Shown one piece after another: positions 23,601-35,600 of a stretch of 64,000 bases of DNA. The translations under genes and the position numbers were made by a program. Below the pieces are notes generated by a model. The model saw only the letters and a program-made list of their open reading frames with translations. It ran no database searches and had not been told where the DNA came from. The DNA comes from Spongilla lacustris (lineage: Eukaryota; Porifera; Demospongiae; Spongillida; Spongillidae). The stretch is from contig OX442424.1 of the NCBI GenBank assembly GCA_949361645.1, positions 4,485,986 through 4,549,985 on the forward strand, written 5' to 3'. Every line of letters begins with the position of its first letter. Within the stretch, counting starts at the first letter, position 1.

Positions 23601-26600
23601 GCTTGCCAATTAACGACAGCAACTCCCGCTTGGTGGCCTTATGACATCCATGCCAGCCTTGAATGCTGTGTTAGATGTCCTCTTGTTTGTCAAGTGGCAG
23701 AGACAACTGCTGGGTGGTGGAGTCCAGGGTGATGCCTTGAGCTGAGTGGCAGGACCCTCCAGCTTGTCAAAGGCCACTGGGATGCCTAAGTTGCCACATG
23801 CTGAGAGGGTTGATTGTACAGAGGAAGCTGACCTGCTGGGCCAACCAGAAGAAAATCGTCCAAGTAGTGGATGGCCTCAACGCTGTGTTAGGAGGACAGA
23901 ATCCAATGTAAGGCCTCAGCAAACTGATTAAATAAGTAAGGAGCTGATCGCAGGCCAAACGGTAGACATGTGTCAACATAGTACCTCCCTTGCCAGTACA
24001 TACCCAAGAGATCCCAATCCATGGCCCGGACTGGAACCATGCGAATAGCTGACTTTAGGTCGACTTTAGCCATGCGACAACCAACACCATGCTTGAGGAG
24101 CAGCCGGACAGCATCATCAACGGTAGAGTAATGGAGTGAAAACTCCGCCTTTGAGATCCCATGGATGACGCGCCACTTGCCATTCTTCTTGGGTGCAGCC
24201 CCCAGGCCTGAAGTCCGAAGATTGACAAAAGGCTTCTCCATGAAGGGGCCAAGGACATGTCCAGCTGCAATTTCCTTGGACAGCTGAGAGTTAATTATAT
24301 CAGGGTGCTGGTATGCAGATATGAGGTTATGTGATTTAAGTGGGGTTCGGGGGCCATTAAAACCTATTGAAATGCCATGCTTGATACTATGTAGCAGCCA
24401 GGAAACCCAGGCCTTGTCAGGGTGATTGGACAAACTCCGCTCAAATTCTTAACATTGTAAAGGGGTGTAGGGGTGAAGCTTACCCTGGAGCCGCAGGAGC
24501 TCTAGGGCAGGACTTGCCGGGGTGGTCCCCGAGGCAACCCGTGAACCAGCATTTGTGGGTGAAGGAACACTCAGCACAAGTGCAGGAGGCGTAATTGAAT
24601 TTCCTGCAGATTTCCTGCCCTGACTGTGTGTGGGTGACACGACCTTGGGTAGACTTGGTTGCTCCACTGGTGGCAGAGGATTGCAGGGGGTTGGCACTAG
24701 GCTGCTTGGGGGTCCGAAAGGGGTGCCGGGTTGCACACCACAGAAGAGTATTGTCCTTCACCTGATCCCAGGAGGTGAGGTGGGATTTGTCCCGTTCCAC
24801 TGCCTGACAGAATAGGGAGTCATATTTTATGCAAACCCCTACTGGGTACGATGAAAACAACTGGCACATGATCGCTTGATACTTGGCCAGCTGCAGAGCA
24901 GATCAAGGAGATACCTGCAGGCGCACGGCGAGGAAAATATTTCAGGCCTCCAACCACGTCGCGAGGTCAACCACGCGCCTTTTCGCAGAGCGTGATTCCC
25001 GCGTGCATTTCGCTGCCTGTCCCACAACGAGTGTCTCATCTAGCACGAGCAATAACAACTTATCAAATGTAACAAATTTACCTCGCCAGATTCGCTTTAG
25101 GAGGTACTTTGCTGGGGTAGCTGAACAGGAGATGAACGGGGGGTCCGAGAAAGCCTCGAGACTACTCGACCTCCGTCGCCTGTGGTGATGCCTACGAAGA
25201 TCCCTCGAGCTGCTGGAGGAGTCCGACGAGGACAAGCTGCTGCTACTTCCGCTTCGAGAGCTGCTGTCCATGTGCTGAGCCTGGTGCCGCTTCGCACCCC
25301 GCCAGCGACGATGGCCATCATCGGCATCCCGGGGCCTGGAGTGAGGGGAAAAGGTGGGGCTTTACCATGCACGGGAACGGAAAGGAGGGGAGGGGTATCC
25401 ATACAGTCCTGTTGCCCAGCTGATGGTCGTCGGTTGTGTGGGCGACCTTGCTGGCGTTGGACTGCAGGAACACGAGGCTGCCCTGCGTTGACTGTGCGGC
25501 GGGTGTTTCTCCGTAGCTCTGCCCTGTGTATGCACATGGGGGGTGACTGGAGCTGGGTCGGAGGCCCGGCATCAGCGGGGTCTGCGTTGCCTGCATGGCT
25601 GGAGGAGGATCTCATCTGAAGAGGCAGAGCGAGACGGATCGCTACGCCCCTGGGAGCGTCCACGACCACCGGGTCCTTTGGGGCATTCGGAATCACAAGG
25701 CCCCCCCCCCCCCCCACCATCACTGGACAACACAGATGAGGAGCGATCACCGCACCCCTCGGAGTGCGGCCGACCGCCAGACCTCACCAAGCATCCAAGA
25801 CCGCTAAATCCCTGGGAACGCCCGCGACCCCTATGCCCACGAGAGCACCCGCGGCCGCCGGGCCAGTCGGTGAGCGCTCGATCGCTTAACTCCTGGTCAT
25901 CGCTTGAGCCCGAGGACGAATCATCTGATTGTTGATGCTCGGGATCGTGTGAACCTTCGTGCTCAAGGAGGCTTTTCACAAGTGTCGCCTTGTTCCCTGT
26001 AGTCGAGAGTTTGGCTTTTTTGAGACAAAGTCGCAGCACCACGCAGGTCAGCTGAGATAAACTACGCTGGGTAGCTATAATAAAGCACTCTCCTTCCCAA
26101 TGCCAAATGTATGCAATATGGCACTAGGAAGGAGGGGCTTGCATGGTTGCTGCCCAGAATCTAACCTATCGGTTTGAAGGCCTCCCTGAACAAAGGCTGT
26201 TAGAACTAGAATGCACGAGCCCCAACCCAAAAGGGGCCCCCAGATAAGGCTGCCCACAAACCAACTGTCATAAACACTGTTTACTCTTAAACAGAACCTT
26301 AAATGGAATTTAATGTTTCAGGTGTCTATAGCTATAACCACAGATAATATATCATCTCCGCTATAACTGTGAGTAGTGGTGTGACTTACTTGGCAGGTTG
26401 TCAGGGGACTAGGGGGAGGGTCGGCTGGTTAATTCTTAATAACTAACCAGCAGCCCTGCCCTTTTTATTAACCACAAAGAGGAGTGGGAGGAATCCTAAA
26501 ACTCCCCTCCAAAGGATGGAACATCTCCTACTATTAATAAGCTAGCTAAGACTCCTGACAACCTGGCCAGTTTTTCTTGCGGAATCCTCACATACAGAAG

Positions 26601-29600
26601 GTAAGCACTGCTTTTCCACCGCCCCAAGGTCTGAATCGTACAGTCTTCGATCCCTCCTGCTGCTGCCGCCGCCGCCGCCGCCGTGGTGGCAGCACCAATA
26701 CAGAAGCTGTACGTGGAATAGATTTTTGCGTCCACCCCAGCATGCAACAGAGCTCACGAACCCGAGTAACGAACAGCGTTCGTCAATGGGCGACCATCCT
26801 TGAGGCGGAATAAAGGGCCTGGATCCATCCCTTGCACCGCCAGGTAGGACAGCATTGCCACGAGGGGGCATAATATGTTCCCCGTTCTTCCGAGGTATAC
26901 CGATACACCCCGCCTAAACAGATCCGTCTTCGAGGCCTTGATGTTGAAGCGGATCACTTGTGGGAGTGCTGGTACGTTGGCTGACACATTGGCCATACTC
27001 AAATGGGTCCCCGCCTCGTACCCTGCTAAGGTCAGGACGGTTATCTCGCCTGATCTTAGGAAGCCAAAGAAGCACTTGCATACGACTCCCCAGAGCATTA
27101 TGTTGTCATATGAGGTCTCGTCCTGCTGCTAGACTCACCTGATTCTTTGCAAGATTTCGGGGGTGATTGGGAGACGCACTTGCTTGGCTCTGGGTCTCGA
27201 CTACGCCCTTCCACGCAACATGTATTCTACCTTCGGCATGGACAAGATGATTGGGTCACCCATTTGACTGTGGCATTCTGCATGTGGCGCACCACGGACA
27301 AATAACCTTTCATGGTTGGGGGCGACAAGTTACGACTGAACATCCACACCACAAATTCACACAATATGTCCTCGTTGGTGGCAGTGGATTCACTGCTATT
27401 GATTTGCACAATTTGAGGTACTGGCCCTGGGCAGATCTGTACAATTTCCACATTGATGGCGCCAATGACTCCCGAAGCTGTCTTTCAGCCAGCTCACCCA
27501 GACCATGCACATCCAATCTACTTCCTGCCAAGCCAATTCCACGAGGTATGGAGGGATGGGCATCAGGTAGCTGTCCGCTTTGGGTACCTTCGACAAGAAA
27601 GAAGCGAGACCATTTCTGGATAAGTCATTGACCCTGTCATTCTCTGTTTCTCCCTTCCCGCCACATGGCGTGCAATTAGCCTGAATTCATAAAACACCTC
27701 TGCATAGTGCAGGCATCTCAGTAAATGGGCTAGATGCCCATCTTTTGCCGTACCATCATTGATCATCGCCACAACTGCTTGGTTATTGCAGCTGCACTGG
27801 ATCACAGGTCCACCCCACTCTCCTCCCCAAAGTAACAACCCCAACAGGATTGGAACCATTTCCTTTACAGCTATGGTGACGTTCGTCCATGCTTCATCCC
27901 ACAGCAGTTGGAACCAATGCGTCCCTGAGTATGCACCACAGCCCCAGCCACCTGACGCATCACTATAAATGTGCCCCTCCACCTGCACTATGTATGGGTT
28001 CCACAGCATCGACACGCCGTTTCACCGGAGTAAAAAAGTGGACCACCAGGATATGTCGGCCCGACACTCAGTATTGAGCCTTAGAGTTCTCGAAAGTATA
28101 GCCTTGCTGTGCTGGCGAGGTTAATCAAGCGTCTCAAGAACTGCCTGCCAGGTTTGACCGCTTTGCATGCATGTAATAGCTGTCCAATAAAGGACAGTTG
28201 TTCCCGCGGACTTGGTGCAACACTATTAATTTTTTCCTCGGGTAGACGCAGCTCCAAGACTGCCATGTCCACCTCGTTCCCCAGGAAGGTTAGGCAGGTC
28301 GCTGGACCTACTAGCTTCCCCCTCGCCAAAGGAACACCTAACGTGCTGCATACCACAAGGGCTGTATGTAAGTTTGCTTGACACTCCTGGGAGTGTGGGG
28401 ACATGAGCAGAATAAAATTGTCAAGATAGTGTTCCGCTGCACTAACCCCATGCGCGCTTCTTCATAGCCCACTCCAACGCATCGGCAACTGCCATGAGGA
28501 TCTTGGGGGCTGAACGCAAACCGAATGGGAGTGCTGTTGTGCATGCTCTACCTTTTTCCAGTCTGTCAGGTAAAAGAAGCCGTGCATTAAGCCATGTACT
28601 TGTAAGTTAACACCTGCAGTTTGTTTTATAGTCGCACCCTTGAGGGTGGAGTTATTATTTTTGAACCCATCACACCCATATGGGTGGAGTCTTTTTCTTA
28701 CCCCTCCCTTAGATGTACGTACGTTTATTGTATACGAATATATACTTATTACACCGTAATATTGTAATGTTTAAAAGTACATGCATGAACATATTCCTTT
28801 GCAATATATTTAAGTTCGACTACTTCCGCTCCTTACTGCCGGCTCCCATGCACTTTGAAGATGGGTGGCGTCCCCCGCACTCAGAGCACTCGTGCCTATA
28901 CCAACACAAGGCATCGTAGGGGCAGACTCCGTTACGGTTGAACTTGATGTACACATCACCTTTTATCTTCCCTACCCTTTGATCGTGCCCTGCCCTCTAT
29001 AGAACTGGAAGGTATCTGGCTGTGCTGTGTCGGCCTGAGCATGGCTCAATGTGCCCGACCAACAAAACACTGATTGTAGATCTGGGCATCACATTGGGAC
29101 CAATTCTTGATGCCAGACACTGCAGCTACCTGGCGGAACCTGATGTCATTCTCGCCAAGCCTGGTCCTAGTATTCGGTGTGCGCCTCTAAAATTTGCAGC
29201 ATGTACGCCTGCTAGCAAGTCCCCAACCATCTCCGGTTGGATATCTTCCACTGGCTTGTGCCTGGCCCTTGCTACCTTGAGGCCCGGCCGGATTACAAAT
29301 TTCTGTGCCTCCGCCTCTATCTCCGCCAACTCCTGGCACTGGATGGGTCAGAGCTCGGCCATGTCGACATACTCCAGCCTTTGAATTCTCTCCACCAACT
29401 TCTTTGGGAGTGGTGGGAGGTCATTACCAATTGACATGTTTGGGGGGGGAGCAGCAGGCACCGACTCCTGATCTCCAATCACTTGGAATGCTGGCAGCAC
29501 TGGAACCCATTTGCTGAAGGTTCCATGCCCAATCTTGGTAGCACAACTATACAAAAAATGCACTAACTGATATCAAAGTTCATGCATACCAAGTTAGGCT

Positions 29601-32600
29601 CTTGGCAATATGGGCACTCACTTCGACACAAACACAACACCTCAGCCTTAATCAATATAGCATCACCCATGCGGTTTTATGACTCACAGCCTCACGGTTT
29701 GCTCGGAGACCCTATGTCTCAAGCAGCACTTTTCTGCTTAATTATTACCATTGCTTTTGGGTCCGCTTATAGCGAGCCATTTGTCGCGACTTGCTCTGAG
29801 ACCCTATGTCTCGATATTTACAATGCCTTAATAAAGACCCCATATCTCGCGTGGATTTCACAGAGGCCCTACAGCACTTTGCTGCTCGTATGTATACTCT
29901 GCGTTGAGACCCAATGTCTTGCGAATGCGGTTGTTGCTCAGAATATGTACTCTGCTTTGAGACCCACTGTCTCATGAATGCGGTTGTTGCTCAGAGTATG
30001 TACTCTGCTTCAAGGCCCAATGTCTCGCAAATGCAGCTGTTGCTCAGAGTATGTACTCTGCTACAAGACCCAAATTATGTCTCGCAAATGCGTTTGTTGC
30101 TCAGAGTATGTACTCTGCTTCGAGACCCACTGTCTCACGAATGCGATTGTTGCTCAGAGACGCCACTTCTCCAGTGGCATTTTTCCTGCATGCACCCTGC
30201 TTTATAGGGAGACCCAACGTCTCACGATTTACTCATGTAGAGACCCTATGTCTCTACATCCCTTTTTCCAGCTCATGCTCCCCAATGTTAAAATATACTG
30301 CGTCTCAAGCGCAGCCTATTTGCCTGTACCCTGCTTAAAGACGCAATACCTCGTGAAAGTAAATTACTCCAGCTGCCTACTGAGCTGTTTCTCATAGCTA
30401 CAGAACCGCTTAAAGGTATATCTGTAGTGCCTTGATTCGGCCCCCTGCCCTCCTTTCAATTTATTATCCCACGTTGATTCACGCACCTTCTTTACTTTTC
30501 TCCACTGCTCCTGTCTCTGAAGTACCCGGTACCCCCCCCCGCACTCGAAGACTCTCCCATTGCCGATCGAAATCGAGACTCCATTGAAGCCATCAACTTA
30601 GCCTCGATTCTTTTAGCTTTCGATGATCCTTTCCTCAGAAACACCAGTCTTTTCTGCCTCATCTTCACTCATCATTAGTCACTAGTTTGAACGAAATTAG
30701 CCCATGAAATAAAACTACCAGTGTAAATATTACTTCTACCATATATCTGTCACCTCATATCACAAACCAAATGACTCCAAGGGCTAGTAATTATGTCAAC
30801 TTTGAGTATGTTGCTACCCTGCTCAAGGTACTTTAAACATGCTCATGACAGCAACCGACGCTGTTATTTGCAGTGAATAATATGGGTACATGTATAAATA
30901 TTTAGCACACTTGCAGGTGTGGAAGCCTGTGTTGCTTTAGCATGTATATTTATGTGCACACAAACATGCAGTGTGTACATAATCATATAGCATTTTAGCA
31001 CATTGAACTGGGTGACATAGTTAATAATGTACCGTAGAGTACCGCGATATATCCCCCCCCCCTCCGCCCCCACCAAAAAAAAATGGCCCGTGTTTAAACG
31101 ACCGCATCGACCTAATCATGAACGCAGCTGCGTGCTATTCTTTAAAATCCTGTTGGAGTACCAGTTCTTTCCTGGAATTTAGAAACAGGTGCGCGGAAGC
31201 GTTAACGAGTACGAAGATACGCTCGTTTAAACACGGACCGTTTTTTTTAGGTGGGGGCGGAGGGGGGGGGGATATATCGCGGTACTCTACGGTACATGCA
31301 GTAATTGATACATCTCTGTTTTGGTTGATACAGCAAGCATTATACTTATGTTTCGAAGAATCTATTGACGCCATTACAGAACTACAACTTCTACTTGAGA
31401 GCAAACCCACTGACATAGATTTTTCACTTACACCTTTTCACCCGAGCCAAACATGCATTGAACTTTTCATCAAAGGAGAGTCGTTACAAGCTTTTATAAA
31501 GCTTCAGGTAAGTAATAATACATATGATAATGTGTACTACCTACCACCATCTAATTTGCTTCTTAGGAATATGCACAGCATATGAAGGACCTGTACCAGC
31601 AGTTATTGGCAAAGCAGTGGAAGTGCAGAAGCATTGAGGAGCCTTTTGCCACCAGGTATAGCATGTTCATTTGTATCTACATATATCTGTTCCTTAAGCA
31701 CCTCAATTTATTGTTCACATTAATAATATTATTGACATTTAAAAAACATTTTGGCTAGTTTTTTTTATCGTCTCTGTCACTTGGAGCTCATTTTGGGATT
31801 CAACTCAAATCAAAGTTCTGAGATTCACTAGCTTGTCTTCTGGTAATCCAAAAGACATGCTGCCTGTGTCAATGGTAATCCCAGGAAAAAATTGACAGAA
31901 TACAGCCTATAGGCTATTTGTGCTCAGTTTTTAGAATGATGAGCTCCCTAATGCACCCCTCAGGACCAGGATGGTCATTTATTTAGATCATTCTGCAAAT
32001 ACAATGCACCAATCAAGACGAAATTTTTGAGGTAATCCAGGATGTGTGTTACCCCTTGTTGCAGGCAAACTACATGTACTATGGAATTTCATATCTTGTA
32101 GGCAGATTCTTAGAAGACCAAAAGGGAGGGCTGTATCAGTGTAACTCCGCTTCCTTGAGCCTCATGCCTAGCATCCATTGGTTGTGTATATCTGCATTAT
32201 CCATAAGAGCCCCTGAACCCAGCTGCACCATTTTTTCAGCTGCATGGTTCACTGTAGTATATAACATAGATCAGGCAACTCTCACCCTTTAAAACTGCCT
32301 TAGCCCAGGGAGGATACGTCTAAAAATCAGCCGCCATTTTCTACTACACCTACGTTTCAGGATCAACTCCTGCCTCCATGGCCCCTCCCCACCCTTTTTT
32401 ACCTTTTCTAATTAAAAGTTCGTATAGTATATACAAATGCGTGAACATGAACATGCTAATTGCATGCATGTGCAGTTGTTTCATGGATGGCAGAGATCCA
32501 TCTAAAAAGGCTAAGTTAAAAATATGCAGAGGCTCTGGGTTGAGCTCAGTGTCGTATTTTCTAAAAGGTGAGTTCAGAACTACATACGCTTATATCATGC

Positions 32601-35600
32601 ATCCAGACCTACAACCGGGTCAATCCACACGAAATTGTACCACCCTGAATACATCATGCTCTCATATTGACATACCACTCTCATATAATATACTCACCTG
32701 TGATATTAACAAAATTCCCATACATATGTATACTCTATGTTGATCCGTTTATATCATATGGCTTGCTGAATAATTAATTATTTTGGTGACCTTTGTCAAT
32801 TGGAACAAGTGTAGTTTGAGTCTTGGCATGAACCTGTTAGGGCCTATTGCACACAACAAATCAGATTATAGATTGCAAGTAAACTTAGTTTAATTGAGTT
32901 AATGTTTTTTTTTAATGAGGTTGGAGCTAGCTAAAAATAGCATCCTTTATTTCTAACCTTTTTTTTTTAATAGATAGCTGCTATTACCCTTAAGGCACTT
33001 GGCTTGACAGCTTTTGGGGGAAATAAACTACTAGACTGGTAATACCAGTTAAATGACTAGTAGCCATTTTGTTTCTTCCTGGTTTGGTTTTGATAGTTTA
33101 CGTAGTGGGTTCTAAGTTATGACAACACATCATAGTGACTATGTAAAGTACAAAACCAGGAAGAAACAAAATGGCTACTAGTCATTTAACTGGTATTACC
33201 AGTCTAGTAGTTTATTTCCCCCAAAAGCTGTCAAGCCAAGTGCCTTAAGGGTAATAGCAGCTATCTATTTAAAAAATGGTGATTTCTTAGAGGATGCTAT
33301 TTTTAGCTAGCTTCAAACCTCATTAAAAATTCATAATAGCATTAACTTAATAACATCAATTAAACTAAGTTTACTTGCAATCTATAATCTGATTTGTTGT
33401 GTGCAATAGGCCCTAACGGGTGCATGCCAAGACTCAAACTACACTTGTTCCAATTGACAAAGGTCACCAAAATAATTAATTATTCAGCAAGCCATATGAT
33501 ATAAACGGATCAACATAGAGTATACATATGTAAGGGAATTTTGTTAATATCACAGGTGAGTATATTATATGAGAGTGGTATGTCAATATGAGAGCATGAT
33601 GTATTCAGGGTGGAACAATTTCGTGTGGATTGACCCAACCGGATATACAGAGAACCGGGTGGAAATTGAATAGGAACACGTGATCAATCATCGCAGTTAG
33701 GTTTTTCATATATCGTTTTGGTTGGTGTGTGATATAAAATACTTCTGGTTACGTATTGCGACCCGCCACATTGGTGACCCTGTTATGGCAGAAGAACACG
33801 CTGTCTCACTGAAACTTCCCACCTTCTGGCCTTTCCAACCCAAGGTATGGTTCGCCCAGGCAGAAGCACAATTTAACTTGCAAAAAAATCAGTTCGGACG
33901 ATACGAAATACTACTACGTGCTATCTGCGCTCAACCAACTGACAGCGACATGTTTACTTGACCTCATCAGTAAGCCCCCGACAGAAGGAAAATACGCAGC
34001 GTTAAAGGACCGTTCAAAGTCATGCAAGCAGGAGACAAGACCTTCACAATTTACAGAGGAGGACAGAAAGAGGTCATATCAGTGGATAGATTGAAGCCGG
34101 CATTCGTTGGCTTAGAACACCCAGTGGTAGTATCACTCCCAACGTCATATGCTCCGCCATGCATATTCTCATTCTTTCAATATATTGGTGTGGCGTCCGT
34201 TGTGTACACCACCTGCACTACTTCACATTCGGTACACGAAGTACACTGTTCAACACAAACTGCCAGCACATGAGCAGGGGCCAACTATTAATTTCGCCTA
34301 TATTTAGAGGAAGTGGGCCCACACTTCCTCCTGGAAAAAACCCTTCATAAAAGGGAAAAACCAAGTTCAGAGCTGCTCATTTATGCCTTTGTGGAAGAGT
34401 TTGCCGTTAATTGCTTCAGTTGCACACCGTCGTGTATACGTACACCTGATTTCTCATAAAGGGGGGATAAAGTGGGGTTAATTCTGCCAGTGGCTGTGCA
34501 CAATACGCCTAGAGTGATTCTAACACGCATTCCTCAACCTTATATCCAAGCCCATATGCGCGCACTCACACCAGCTGAAGACTCATTGTACAGAACATGT
34601 GCTCCCCATCACCATCAATCTACAGCTGCACATTCACATACACCCCTTACTATCTTTATCGATCTACATGCTTACATGTACACTGTGTGCACAACACATG
34701 CATGTTAGCTACGCCTCCATATTCTGCTGGGAGCATATTTTCTGTCTAATTCGTTCCTCAAACGACAGAAAAATGTATCTCCCAACACCATATGCTCCAC
34801 CATGCATATTCTCATTCTTTCAATACATTGGTGCAGCGTCCGTTGTACACACCACCTGCACTAGAGATTCAAAGTAAGGGTAAGACAAGACCGCTCTCAC
34901 CTCAGCTTTCTTGCAGCCTCCATGTATGCACTATAGCGCTGCTGCCGCCTTCAGCACTGCAAGTCCATGCAATGCTGCCCACACCGGCCGCAAACTGCGC
35001 TGGCACTTCCTTTCGACCTTCACTGGCGCAATACGCAGCAACACGCGCTGCACAACCCATGCACCATGCAATCCATGCATCATGCAATCCATGCATGACA
35101 TTCAATCAAATCCAACATATCTCAACTGCGCATATCGCCATACTGTTAAGCAACCAGACACGGATACCAATTTGGGGCAGAATTTCCGAATGTGTCCGAC
35201 TTCGCCACAACCAAAGCACGGACCCAGTCTTGGAGTGGTGATGTACGGATCTCTGCTGCTGTCGCTCTTCAGTTGACTGCCCATCTATGAATCTTTTCTT
35301 CCTCTTGATTGCCTTCCTCTCTGCTTCCTTCTCCGCTCTAGCGATCTTCTTCTCGTCCTTGGAATTGTCGGCGAGCTCATCTGCTTCGTATTCTTCAACA
35401 ACGGACAATCCCAGCTCCGATCGATCGGCCAGCTTGATCATCTTTTGTCTGTTGAGCAAAAGGGCCTCACCTGCCTCCATTTCCTGTGTTGCCTTCTCGT
35501 AGCCCTCGTCTTTTTTTTCTTTTCGTGCATTCTTGAGCCTCTTAGATGTGGTCCAGCAACCGCTTCGTAAACTTGAACTGCGCTTCGTTTCCAGTTCTCT

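Larger units (their letters stand above)
22148..26042 (-). mobile_element. DIRS/Ngaro-type tyrosine-recombinase retroelement A, decayed
   Basis: Minus-strand reading frames run gag-like, reverse transcriptase, RNase H, tyrosine recombinase, the order in DIRS-superfamily retroelements. No methyltransferase is seen between RNase H and recombinase, which is more like Ngaro than classical DIRS. Multiple frameshifts and stops break every gene. Terminal repeats could not be delimited. The element lies antisense to midasin within the intron 21161-31333, next to a second related element (26496-29563). Confidence 0.85.
26496..29563 (-). mobile_element. DIRS/Ngaro-type retroelement B, internally deleted
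   Basis: On the minus strand a gag-like region (29563-28840) is followed by only the C-terminal part of reverse transcriptase, RNase H and a tyrosine recombinase. The N-terminal half of the polymerase is missing: between the gag zinc knuckle (ending near 28845) and the RT motif LPFGLRSAPKIL (28525-28490) there is AT-rich sequence with no RT motifs. It belongs to a different subfamily from element A by sequence. The palindromic repeat array at 29706-30350 lies at its 5' side. Confidence 0.8.

Noticed and set aside
25097..25750. 217-codon minus-strand open frame
   Set aside because: Out-of-frame reading through the low-complexity part of the retroelement A gag; the gag core is in the overlapping frame with PAKYLLKRIWRGKF.
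29914..30397. Overlapping open frames with repeated MRLLLRVCTLL text
   Set aside because: They arise because the repeat array has unit lengths that keep frames open. No start context or homology; treated as a repeat array.
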